A stretch of DNA of 31,108 nt from GCA-2746795 sp964643965 (GTDB lineage: Bacteria > Chloroflexota > Anaerolineae > Promineifilales > Promineifilaceae), in contig CAZXVH010000058.1 in NCBI GenBank assembly GCA_964643965.1, forward strand, positions 1 through 31,108. Direction: 5' to 3'. Each line of letters starts with the position of its first letter. Positions within the stretch are counted from its first letter, which is position 1. The position numbers and the translations under genes are program-made. Below the pieces are notes generated by a model. It was not told the origin of the DNA. It saw nothing but the letters and a program-made list of their open reading frames with translations, and searched no databases. This document shows, piece by piece, positions 1 through 7,449 of the stretch.

Positions 1-42
1 TTACAGTGGACAGTTTACAGTGAACGGTGAAGAGGGGCAAAA

Positions 43-102
43 TGATGACAACGAATTTTAGAAAGGAGTGAATTCGTTGCTTTCTAAAATTCGTTGTCAT
101 CA
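43..102. repeat. Perfect 22-bp inverted repeat (hairpin)
   Basis: Bases 43-64 and 81-102 are exact reverse complements around a 16-base loop (65-80). Neither strand shows a strong T-tract after the stem, so it is not a textbook terminator. It may be the end of a small mobile element or a structured RNA. The arms were checked base by base; the function is unknown. Confidence 0.8.
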
Positions 103-189
103 CAAAAAAGAGATCATTTCACAAAAAAGTGTCAAGTTAATTTTATGGACATTTGAACCATGCCGAAAATTGTGTTTTGTGAAAGGTAT

Positions 190-290
190 CTTCTCAATAA
201 ACTGGGAGATTACAAAAGTTTTGGCATCAGAGTGTTCATGCAAAGCTAATTCTGAAACTTTTGTAATCTTTGTCCCCAAATATTGAGATG
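190..290. repeat. Long imperfect inverted repeat
   Basis: Bases 207-221 and 255-269 form a perfect 15-bp stem (AGATTACAAAAGTTT arms). Further out, 192-199 pairs perfectly with 281-288 across a short internal loop, giving a roughly 30-base imperfect arm. The size and two-segment structure suggest a MITE-like remnant or a stable RNA structure. Confidence 0.65.
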
Positions 291-328
291 TTACTGTGAA
301 AGTTATTTAACTCGCGCCTCTGTGGTGT

Positions 329-2941
329 TTACTTCATTGTCATGGGCAGGTAGATGGTAAAGGTTGGCGCCACTATTTCCTCAACTTCGTACAGAAAAAC
401 ATCAGCAAATCCATTCACATCTTCGTTAATCAGGTCAGTGGCGCTTGAATGGTAGGCTACAAAACGGCCGTTTCCCGCCATAATCGCCTCATCAGACCTG
501 CCATTACCCACCTGTCCGCTTGCCGTGCGGGAAGCCACGACGATGCCCCCCGTCTCCCTATCATGCACAAACGCATCCGTCCATCCATTCGTATCCCCGT
601 TGACCAGATTGGTTGACATGGAGGAGAAGGCTATGTAACGGCCGTCATCAGAAATTGTGCTGGTCAGAGTGGCGCCATCGGCGCTGCCACCGCCGACTAT
701 CGGGACGACAACCTGGCTGGTGCTGCCTGCCTGGGTGTCGCGCACAAAAATGCGCAGCGCTCCATCCGCCGGATTGGCTACCAGATTGGTGGCCGCAGAC
801 AGGAAGAGGATGTAACGGCCGTCTACCGACATATCAGGCATGGTTACCAGGGAGCTGCCATTTCCTTGTTCATTATTGCTGGATACGGATAGGCGGGTTG
901 TGGTACCCTGCACCACGTCGTGGCTAAAAATATCCCCGTGATTATTGGTATCGCCGCTGACCAGATTGTCCGCGTAGGAGCCGAATATAATGGTCAGGCC
1001 GTCGCCCGAAATAGCAGGCCACAAAGAGCGATTATTCGCCTCTGTGCCAGCAGAAGCTACGGAAATGCGGCTGGTGTTGCCCGTTTGCGTATCGTGCAGG
1101 AAAACATCCTCTTTACCATTGGTATCGCCACTCACCAGGTTGCTGGCTTCGGAGGAAAAGGCGACGTAACGGCCGTTTTCAGAAACGACGGGATTGCTTG
1201 ACTCGCCATTTGCCTCCGTGCCGTTAGAGGCGTCGGAGACGCGGCTGGTGCTGCCCGTTTCCAGGTCGTGGATGAAAATATCCTTTGTCTGGCCGTTGGT
1301 GTCGATGGCCACTAGATTGCTCGCGCGAGAAGCAAAAACCACATAACGGCCGTTCCCCGATATAGCTGGTGGATAGGATGAATTGTCACCCTGTGTGCCG
1401 TCTGAAGCGACGGAGACGCGGCGCACCAACCCCGTCAGCATATCGCGCACAAACACGTCGGATGAGAAGTTCGTGTCGTCGGCGACGAGATTGGTGGCAG
1501 ATGATGAGAAGGCGACGTAGCGCCCGTCTGCCGAGATCGCTGGTCTATTACCGGAAGATTTGTCGCCGCCCACGCTACTTGTTGCCAAAGAAATGCGCTT
1601 GGTGGTGGCTGTTTGCACATCATGCAAAAAGATGTCGCGTTTGCTATTTGTATCCCAGTCAACCAGGGTGGTGGCAGTTGTGTAGAAGGCAATATAACGG
1701 CCGTCATTGGAGATCACCGGATCATAACTATGCTCATCACTCTCTGCGCCATCGGTGGCGACCGATATGCGGATGGTACTGTTTGTCTGTGTATCGCGCC
1801 GGAAGATATTGCCTACTGTTGTGCCAGTGGTGATGCCGCTGACTAAATTGCTGGAGGTAGACCCAAAAACAACGTAACGGCCGTCATCGGAAATAGCAGG
1901 GTCATACTGTGCGCCATCCCCCTCCGAGCTGTCCGTGGCAATTGAAACACGGCTGGTTGTCCCCGACTGCACATCGCGCTTGAAGATGTCGGCTTTACCA
2001 TTGGTATCGCTGCCGATGAGGTTGGTGGCGGAGGATTCAAAGACAATGTAACGGCCGTTTGCGGAGATGTCGGCTTGTTGAGACGAACCGTTTCCCTCTG
2101 CGCCGCCCGTGGCTACCGAAACACGGATCGTTTCGCCGCTTTGCACAGTGTGCCGGAACACGTCATCTACACCATTGGCGTCGCCATTAACGAGATTAGA
2201 CGCGGAGGAGTAGAAGACAACATAGTGTCCATCCGCCGAAATCCTGGCAAAAGAGGAGTTACCATTCCCCTGTGTGCCGTTGCTGTGGGTAGACGCGCGG
2301 CTGGTTATGCCAGTTTGGATATCGTGGATAAATATGTCGTCTACCCCATTGGTATCGCCGCTGACCAGATTGGTGGCGGCGCTGTGGAAGGTGACGTAAC
2401 GGCCGTTAGCCGAGATGCTGGCTCTGGTCGAAGCTCCATTCCCTTCGGCGCCGTTTGTGTTGATGGAGACGCGCGTCGTTGTGCCACTTTGGCTATCGTG
2501 GACAAAAACGTCGCCTTGCCCGTTCGTATCCCCGCTGACCAGATTGGCGGCATCGGAATGAAAGGCAATATAACGGCCGTCGCCCGAAATAACAGGCCAG
2601 CCAGAGCCGGCATCCGCCTCTGTGCCATTGGAGGCCACAGAGACACGGATAATGTCACCCGATTGATTGTCGTACCGGAAGATGTCGCCGACGCCATTCG
2701 TGTCATTCGGTACCACATTCTCTGCGCTGCTGGAGAAAACCGTATAACGGCCGTTTGCGGAAATATCCCCCATATAGGAGTGAGCGCTCAACTCCGTTGT
2801 CGCCTCCGAAACACGGATCACATCACCCGCTGCCAGTGGCGTCGCTGGCGCCGCCTGTGACGCAGAGGAAAACAGCAGGGCAAATATGCCTGCCATCCCG
2901 ATAAAAATAAAAATAAATGAATTTTGCCAAATTTTGAACAT
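329..2941 (-). CDS. Secreted TolB/WD40-like beta-propeller repeat protein
   Basis: The protein has about 870 residues and no recognised enzyme motif. The start at 2941 is preferred because AAGGAG sits 6 bases upstream of the ATG; the frame opens earlier, at 3004, without such a site. A signal peptide follows (hydrophobic FIFIFIGMAGIFALLF, probable cleavage after SQA). The rest is 14 repeats of about 57 residues built on ISxxGRYVAFxSxATNLV, then GDTNGxxDIFxHD, then TxRVSVA. This is the PD40/TolB-like propeller pattern, and 14 repeats would fit two seven-bladed propellers. The Asp/Asn-rich DTNG turns could bind calcium. The C-terminus ends in IYLPMTMK, a short tail like that of other Anaerolineae surface proteins. 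A role in surface binding or adhesion is an inference. Confidence 0.85.
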   Translation of the reverse strand: MFKIWQNSFIFIFIGMAGIFALLFSSASQAAPATPLAAGDVIRVSEATTELSAHSYMGDISANGRYTVFSSSAENVVPNDTNGVGDIFRYDNQSGDIIRVSVASNGTEADAGSGWPVISGDGRYIAFHSDAANLVSGDTNGQGDVFVHDSQSGTTTRVSINTNGAEGNGASTRASISANGRYVTFHSAATNLVSGDTNGVDDIFIHDIQTGITSRASTHSNGTQGNGNSSFARISADGHYVVFYSSASNLVNGDANGVDDVFRHTVQSGETIRVSVATGGAEGNGSSQQADISANGRYIVFESSATNLIGSDTNGKADIFKRDVQSGTTSRVSIATDSSEGDGAQYDPAISDDGRYVVFGSTSSNLVSGITTGTTVGNIFRRDTQTNSTIRISVATDGAESDEHSYDPVISNDGRYIAFYTTATTLVDWDTNSKRDIFLHDVQTATTKRISLATSSVGGDKSSGNRPAISADGRYVAFSSSATNLVADDTNFSSDVFVRDMLTGLVRRVSVASDGTQGDNSSYPPAISGNGRYVVFASRASNLVAIDTNGQTKDIFIHDLETGSTSRVSDASNGTEANGESSNPVVSENGRYVAFSSEASNLVSGDTNGKEDVFLHDTQTGNTSRISVASAGTEANNRSLWPAISGDGLTIIFGSYADNLVSGDTNNHGDIFSHDVVQGTTTRLSVSSNNEQGNGSSLVTMPDMSVDGRYILFLSAATNLVANPADGALRIFVRDTQAGSTSQVVVPIVGGGSADGATLTSTISDDGRYIAFSSMSTNLVNGDTNGWTDAFVHDRETGGIVVASRTASGQVGNGRSDEAIMAGNGRFVAYHSSATDLINEDVNGFADVFLYEVEEIVAPTFTIYLPMTMK

Positions 2942-2947
2942 TGTTTT

Positions 2948-2953
2948 CTCCTT
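2948..2953 (-). promoter_or_regulatory. Ribosome binding site deciding the propeller start
   Basis: AAGGAG on the minus strand is spaced 6 bases from the ATG at 2941. It supports this start over the upstream in-frame start at 3004, which would put 21 charged residues before the signal peptide. Confidence 0.7.
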
Positions 2954-3000
2954 ATACAAAATGATTGCACTACTGTCACCGGATGAATCCGGCGTCTGAG

Positions 3001-3024
3001 ACAAAAAACCTGCTGAAGCAGGTT
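3001..3024 (-). terminator. Intrinsic terminator (minus strand)
   Basis: On the minus strand AACCTGC and GCAGGTT form a 7-bp stem with a 4-base loop, followed at once by a run of six T. It lies about 120 bases downstream of the small PH-like gene and would separate it from the propeller gene. A second 7-bp hairpin (AACGTGC/GCACGTT) lies at 3039-3056, followed by TT on the plus strand. Confidence 0.6.
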
Positions 3025-3142
3025 GAATACCGCTTAAGAACGTGCTTTTGCACGTTTTGCATAACAGACGATGAATTCATTCATCGGAAATTGAGATGAT
3101 CACAGAATCAAGTAGAACCCAAAAAATCAATCACCTTGATTT

Positions 3143-3562
3143 CTAATTGATCAACAACTCCTGTACTTCCTTCAGATTTTTGACATGGATTTTGGCGCAT
3201 TTCAAAGCGTAGTGCGTGCCATCCTGAAACACAATATGAGCCGTGGGCATCATACCCTTTTCGATTTCTACCGCTTTCACCTCATTGCGCGGATATTGTG
3301 ACAGCAATTGTGTCAGGTTACTCTTGAACAATCCTCGCTTCACTGAGAAGAAGGCAACGTCGTTTGTGCCGACGGCCATATAAATAATGCCATTGTGGTC
3401 GCCCGGTAAAGATTCTCCCTTGACCTCGTTGCCAGCCAGGACAGAACCTGTCAAACTGCCTACAAGACCATTACCCACAGCCCCTTTTACCAATTCTTTT
3501 GCTTCTAGCTGTACCCCTACTTCTACGTCTTGTCCCATAATTTCGCTTGCTTTTTTATGCAT
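3143..3562 (-). CDS. Hypothetical small protein, PH-like
   Basis: The protein has 139 residues. The ATG at 3562 is chosen because AGGAG lies 7 bases upstream; the open frame extends to 3598 without such a site. The N-terminal third holds a Gly/Val-rich segment (VKGAVGNGLVGSLTGSVLAG), perhaps a membrane-associated or amphipathic stretch. The C-terminal part alternates short beta-like segments (IIYMAVGTNDVAFFSVKRG, VKAVEIEKG, AHIVFQDGTHYAL) and a final helix. That pattern resembles bacterial PH/GRAM-like domains. No enzymatic motif is visible. It is a stand-alone gene upstream of the propeller gene and is separated from it by a terminator. Confidence 0.7.
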   Translation of the reverse strand: MHKKASEIMGQDVEVGVQLEAKELVKGAVGNGLVGSLTGSVLAGNEVKGESLPGDHNGIIYMAVGTNDVAFFSVKRGLFKSNLTQLLSQYPRNEVKAVEIEKGMMPTAHIVFQDGTHYALKCAKIHVKNLKEVQELLIN

Positions 3563-3598
3563 GATTTTGCTCCTGTATACATGGCATCGAATTGTCAC

Positions 3599-3782
3599 GA
3601 ACCTGTGCTGAGCAACGCCGAAGTATTAACGCGAATTTCTGTTAAGAAAGGTCAAATATTTCGCGTTAATTCGCGTAAATTCGATGCCACATCTTCATTA
3701 AAACAAGTGATGACAACCAGCCTAAACGAGCAGCGCAAAAAAAACGCAAAATAAATGCAAAATCACGGTATAATCGAGGCTC
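3599..3782 (+). promoter_or_regulatory. Divergent intergenic region with -10 box of the AfsR-like gene
   Basis: TATAAT lies at 3769-3774, only 8 bases before the ATG at 3783. Transcription would therefore begin at or within a base or two of the start codon, giving a leaderless or nearly leaderless mRNA. No good -35 box is seen. The left half contains degenerate ATTCGCGTTAATTCGCG-type repeats (about 3630-3682) of unknown role. Confidence 0.45.
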
Positions 3783-6700
3783 ATGACACAGCTTGATCTT
3801 CGTTTTTTTGGTTCTGTGCAAGTGGCGGTGGATGGGGAAACGGCCGTTGATTTTGATTACAGTAAAATGAAAGCGCTGTTAGCTTATCTGGTCGTCGAGG
3901 CCAACAGCCTCCATCGGCGCGAAGCGGTGGCCGAACTGTTGTGGCCGGGCAAACCAGACAAAGTGGCCCGCAACAGTTTGCGCCAGGCATTAGCCAAACT
4001 GCGCCGCGCCATCCACGACCAAGAGGCAAAGCCCCCCTTTTTACTCATCGCCCGTGATACCATCCGCTTTAATCCCAACAGCCATTATCAGTTGGATGTG
4101 GCCGCATTTACGGCCGTTTTCCAAGCTATTCGCCAACATTCGCACCCGCAGCTAACCCGTTGCAAACCCTGTATCAAACAGCTAGAGCAAGCTGCCGCCC
4201 TCTATCGCGGCGAGTTCCTGGCCGGTTTCTCCTTGAAAGACAGCGCCGAGTTTGAGGAATGGCTCGCCGTTAAACGTGAAGCATACCGGCGGCAAGCGGT
4301 GGAGATGTACCGAGATTTGGCCGCTTATAGCGAAGATCGGGGAGCGTATGAGGTTGCGCTTCCCTTTGCCCGTCACTATGCCACATTGTCTCCCTGGCAA
4401 GATGCGCCTCAACAGCAGGTGATGCGTTTGCTGGCATTGAACGGGCAGTCGAGTAAAGCGCTGGCGCAATACGACAGCTATCGTCAAGAACTGCGGCGGG
4501 AATTGGATATTGAGCCTGAAACGGAAACGGCCGTTCTCTATGAGCGCATTCGGGCTGGTTTACTCACGCCACCCAAACGGCCGTCACTCCCCAACCTGCC
4601 CCTGCCGCGCACCCCCTTTGTCGGGCGACAAACGGAGTTAGACCAGATTGTGCAGCGATTGACCCACGAACCAGGCTGCCGTTTGCTCACCCTCACCGGC
4701 ATCGGCGGCATCGGCAAAACGCGGCTGGCGCTGGAAGCGGTGCGCCACATCGCCGCCAACCATTGCGCCGAATTCCGGCATGGTATCATCTTTGTACCCA
4801 TGCTGGAGGCGCACACCCCAGAACAGATGGTGGTCAATTTGGCGGCGGCGCTGCACGTTTCTTTTGGCGGCAAAAAGGTATCGGTCGCTCCCCTGCTGGA
4901 TTTTTTGCGCGAAAAAGAGATGCTGCTGGTCATTGATAATTTTGAGCATTTGCTGGACGAGAGCGATTTTCTGGAAGCGATTTTGACCCAGGCGCCCCAT
5001 GTCAAGCTGCTGCTTACTTCCCGCGAACGGCTCAATTTCTATGAGGAATGGGTTTTCCCGCTGACCGGATTGCGTTATCCAACCGCCGCAGACGATGCGG
5101 AGCCAATGGAATTTGAGGCGGTGCAGTTGTTTATGCAGGTGGCTCAACGCACGACCAGATTTGAAGCAGATGGCATGGACGCCACGGCCGTTTCCCGTAT
5201 CTGCCACTTGCTGGAAGGCGTCCCCCTGGGCATTGAACTGGCTGCGGCTTGGACAGACCGTCTTGCTTGCCCCGAGATTGCTGCCGAAATTGAGCGGGGG
5301 CTGGATGTGCTGCAAGCTTCGTGGCGTAACTTCCCCAGCCATCACCGCAGCTTGCGCGTAGTATTCGACCGCTCCTGGCAGATGTTGTCCGCCGTCGAAC
5401 AGATCGTTTTGTGCCGCTTGTCGCTGTTTCAGGATGCGTTTGCCGCGGAGGCCGCGGCGCACATTGCCAGCGCAGACCCGTCCACCCTGACGACATTGGT
5501 CGATAAATCATTTTTACGCCTGGAAGCGAACGACCATTTCGACCATGCGCAGCGCCGACGTTACCAAATGCACCCTCTGCTGCAACATTACGCCATCGAA
5601 AAATGGGATGAGTATGCCGCGCCAGAAAAAGAGGGGGCGATGGCCTTGTTCAGTGATTATTACGCCGCCTTTATGCAGCAGCGCGAACCGGATTTATTGA
5701 CCAGCCATTTACAGGCGGCGTTGGCTGCCATTGATGCTGTTGCCAATAACGTGCGCCAGGGTTGGCGGTGGGCGGCGCAGCAGCAGCGAGCCGAGGCCCT
5801 GGCGCCCTATCTGACAGGTTATTTCCACTATTTGGGATTGCGGGGGCAGTTTCAGGATGGCTTGGCGCTGTTTACGCTGGCGGCAGAGCGGGTGAAAGAT
5901 GCCGCTTTGTTGGGCATGATTCTCACCAGGCAGGGGATGTTTCATTTTCGCTTGTCACAGTACGCGGAAGCGGAAACGGCCGTGCAAAAAAGCCTTGCCC
6001 TCACCCTGGCTGGAGCTGATTATCAGCGCGTCCAGGCGGCCGGATTGCAGGTGTTGGGTCATGTCAGGTATGGTCAGGGAGAGTATGCCGCCGCCGAGCA
6101 GCAGTATCTACAAAGCATTGCGCTTTTCCAACAGGCCAACGACCGCTACGGGCAGGCTAAATCCTTAAACAGTCTGGGCGTTATCAAACGGCTGCGGGGG
6201 CAATATGACCAGGCGCAAACTCATTTGCAGCAAGCCCTGGCCATTACCCGTGAATTGGATGATTTATATGACGCCGCCGTTAGCCTCAACAATTTAGGCT
6301 CCGTTTTGCGGCTGTTGGGGCAGTATGACGAAGCGCAGCAATGTTTTGAGGAAAGTTTCCGTTATCGCCAAACCATCAACGATCAAAATGGGTTGGCCTT
6401 AACCCTGAACAATTTGGGCAATATCGCCTCCATTTTGAAGAAACCGGCCGCCGCACGCGCCGCTTATGAAGAAAGTTTAACAATTTGCCAGCAGTTGGGT
6501 GACCGGCTGGGCGTGGCGCGGGCGCTGAATAATTTGGGAATTGAAGCGTACCTGGACGGCCAGTATGAGGCCGCGGAACGGTATCACAGGGAGAGCCTGG
6601 ACATCAAGCAGGCTATTGGGGATGATGGCGGCATGGTACATTCCTATTATCAGTTGGGGCGCACGGCGCTGGCAGTGGGGGAGGCTGACCAGGCGTGGGA

Positions 6701-7019
6701 TTATTTTGAGAGGGGATTGCAAACGGCCGTTTCCATTCAATCTGTCCCGCTTATGTTAATGTGTTTGGTAGGAATTGTGCCCCTGTTGGCGGCGCGCTCT
6801 TCGGCGTCGTTTGCATTCACGGTAACGGCCGTTGCCTTGCGCCACCCGGCCCTCTTTCACCAAATGCACCAGGCCGCGCAAGCCACTTATGATGAGTTAG
6901 TGGAAACATTGGCGGAAGAGGCGGTCTCGGCCGTGCAATCACAAGTGGAACAGCAAACGCTAGATGACATGGCGGCGCGTGTTTTGGCGTTGGGGGAGCA
7001 ATCTCATCGACACAGCTAA
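3783..7019 (+). CDS. AfsR/SARP-like transcriptional regulator (BTAD, NB-ARC, TPR)
   Basis: This 1078-residue STAND-type signalling regulator has several modules. An OmpR-like winged helix covers about residues 1-95 and a BTAD all-helical domain about 100-250. The NB-ARC ATPase has a P-loop in TGIGGIGKTRLALEA near 306, a Walker B in LLVIDNFEHLL near 382, the sensor LLTSRERL, and the GVPLGIELAAAW motif. At least six tetratricopeptide repeats lie at about 700-990 (SLNNLGSVLRLLGQYDEAQ and similar). Known family members oligomerise on ligand or partner binding with ATP and activate nearby promoters. The ligand and target genes are unknown here. It is transcribed alone, away from the minus-strand neighbour, and may be leaderless. 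Confidence 0.92.
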   Translation: MTQLDLRFFGSVQVAVDGETAVDFDYSKMKALLAYLVVEANSLHRREAVAELLWPGKPDKVARNSLRQALAKLRRAIHDQEAKPPFLLIARDTIRFNPNSHYQLDVAAFTAVFQAIRQHSHPQLTRCKPCIKQLEQAAALYRGEFLAGFSLKDSAEFEEWLAVKREAYRRQAVEMYRDLAAYSEDRGAYEVALPFARHYATLSPWQDAPQQQVMRLLALNGQSSKALAQYDSYRQELRRELDIEPETETAVLYERIRAGLLTPPKRPSLPNLPLPRTPFVGRQTELDQIVQRLTHEPGCRLLTLTGIGGIGKTRLALEAVRHIAANHCAEFRHGIIFVPMLEAHTPEQMVVNLAAALHVSFGGKKVSVAPLLDFLREKEMLLVIDNFEHLLDESDFLEAILTQAPHVKLLLTSRERLNFYEEWVFPLTGLRYPTAADDAEPMEFEAVQLFMQVAQRTTRFEADGMDATAVSRICHLLEGVPLGIELAAAWTDRLACPEIAAEIERGLDVLQASWRNFPSHHRSLRVVFDRSWQMLSAVEQIVLCRLSLFQDAFAAEAAAHIASADPSTLTTLVDKSFLRLEANDHFDHAQRRRYQMHPLLQHYAIEKWDEYAAPEKEGAMALFSDYYAAFMQQREPDLLTSHLQAALAAIDAVANNVRQGWRWAAQQQRAEALAPYLTGYFHYLGLRGQFQDGLALFTLAAERVKDAALLGMILTRQGMFHFRLSQYAEAETAVQKSLALTLAGADYQRVQAAGLQVLGHVRYGQGEYAAAEQQYLQSIALFQQANDRYGQAKSLNSLGVIKRLRGQYDQAQTHLQQALAITRELDDLYDAAVSLNNLGSVLRLLGQYDEAQQCFEESFRYRQTINDQNGLALTLNNLGNIASILKKPAAARAAYEESLTICQQLGDRLGVARALNNLGIEAYLDGQYEAAERYHRESLDIKQAIGDDGGMVHSYYQLGRTALAVGEADQAWDYFERGLQTAVSIQSVPLMLMCLVGIVPLLAARSSASFAFTVTAVALRHPALFHQMHQAAQATYDELVETLAEEAVSAVQSQVEQQTLDDMAARVLALGEQSHRHS

Positions 7020-7073
7020 AGCGCAGCGCCACAGAGGTATCGGCCGTGCCGTGGTAACTGAGCGGCCAACGTC

Positions 7074-7111
7074 TGTTGTTCTACCACAACATGTGTTGAG
7101 CTAGTACAACA
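7074..7111 (+). promoter_or_regulatory. Tandem operator-like dyads TGTTG-N8-CAACA
   Basis: Two 18-bp sites at 7074-7091 and 7094-7111 both read TGTTG, eight bases, CAACA. They start 20 bp apart, about two helical turns, so two dimers could bind the same DNA face. They end 6 bp before the TTGACA box at 7118. The regulator is unknown. Confidence 0.5.
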
Positions 7112-7117
7112 TTTCCC

Positions 7118-7162
7118 TTGACAACTCGGATAAGATCGTTTAGTATAAATACAAGTAGACTA
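7118..7162 (+). promoter_or_regulatory. Promoter P1 with AAGTAGACTA at the start site
   Basis: TTGACA at 7118-7123, a 17-bp spacer, TAGTAT at 7141-7146, then AAGTAGACTA at 7153-7162, where transcription would begin. The layout matches P2 base for base in spacing. Confidence 0.55.
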
Positions 7163-7238
7163 ATTGGGATCATCATGGTGGCGTTGGCGTGATCCCACAT
7201 CGCAGCAGGCAGTGGTCGAAGAGGGCAGTCAGGCCACA

Positions 7239-7296
7239 AAAGGCGTATTAGTATGAATGAAAGTAGACTACTCTCATTCATACTAATAACGCCTTT
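7239..7296. repeat. Long hairpin around the third AAGTAGACTA copy
   Basis: Arms 7241-7260 and 7274-7294 are complementary over 20 bp with one bulged A, extendable by AA/TT at the base (7239-7296). The loop holds AAGTAGACTACTC, and AGTAG-A-CTACT is itself a dyad. A TAGTAT at 7249-7254 sits at the same distance from AAGTAGACTA (7261-7270) as in P1, so this looks like a third, diverged copy of the module. It may also act as an attenuator of P1 transcripts. Confidence 0.6.
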
Positions 7297-7372
7297 GCCA
7301 TTTATGCCACTTTTGTCCCAGTAAGCCGCTTTCGTCTCCTGCCTTGAGCTGGAACAAATGATCCAGAATTAC

Positions 7373-7417
7373 TTGACAAACTATGTTTATTCAAATAACA
7401 TAAACGAAAGTAGACTA
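7373..7417 (+). promoter_or_regulatory. Promoter P2 with AAGTAGACTA at the start site
   Basis: TTGACA at 7373-7378, a 17-bp spacer, TAACAT at 7396-7401, then AAGTAGACTA at 7408-7417. The distance from TTGACA to AAGTAGACTA is 35 bases, as in P1. It lies 33 bases upstream of the ATG at 7450 and should drive the ATPase gene. Confidence 0.6.
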
Positions 7418-7449
7418 ATGGGATTCATGCAATCTGTTGGGAGTGGTAC

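Larger units (their letters stand above)
1..328. other. Non-coding stretch with two long inverted repeats
   Basis: No convincing gene is seen. A 72-codon open frame at 68-286 runs through both inverted repeats and resembles nothing recognisable. The first 30 bases hold a short imperfect direct repeat built on TTACAGTG. The region is AT-rich compared with its surroundings and lacks the ACGGCCGT palindrome that is common elsewhere. It lies downstream of the beta-propeller gene, which ends at 329 on the minus strand. Confidence 0.6.
7020..7449 (+). promoter_or_regulatory. 430-bp complex regulatory region upstream of the DUF234 ATPase gene
   Basis: No gene is seen. The stretch holds a pair of TGTTG-N8-CAACA dyads, two sigma70-like promoters with perfect TTGACA boxes, three copies of AAGTAGACTA, and a long hairpin. 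It is AT-rich and lacks the ACGGCCGT palindrome. The individual sites are listed separately. Confidence 0.7.

Noticed and set aside
68..286. Open frame of 72 codons on the plus strand
   Set aside because: It overlaps both inverted repeats, has no recognisable domain, and its composition follows the hairpins rather than protein-coding constraint.
2075..2860. Long plus-strand open frame opposite the propeller gene
   Set aside because: It is a shadow of the repetitive antisense gene; its internal repetition mirrors the propeller repeats and it has no ribosome site.
329..2941. Propeller repeats read as a tandem DNA repeat or CRISPR-like array
   Set aside because: The DNA repeats are diverged at about 57 codons per unit with conservation at the protein level; there are no identical short repeats with spacers.
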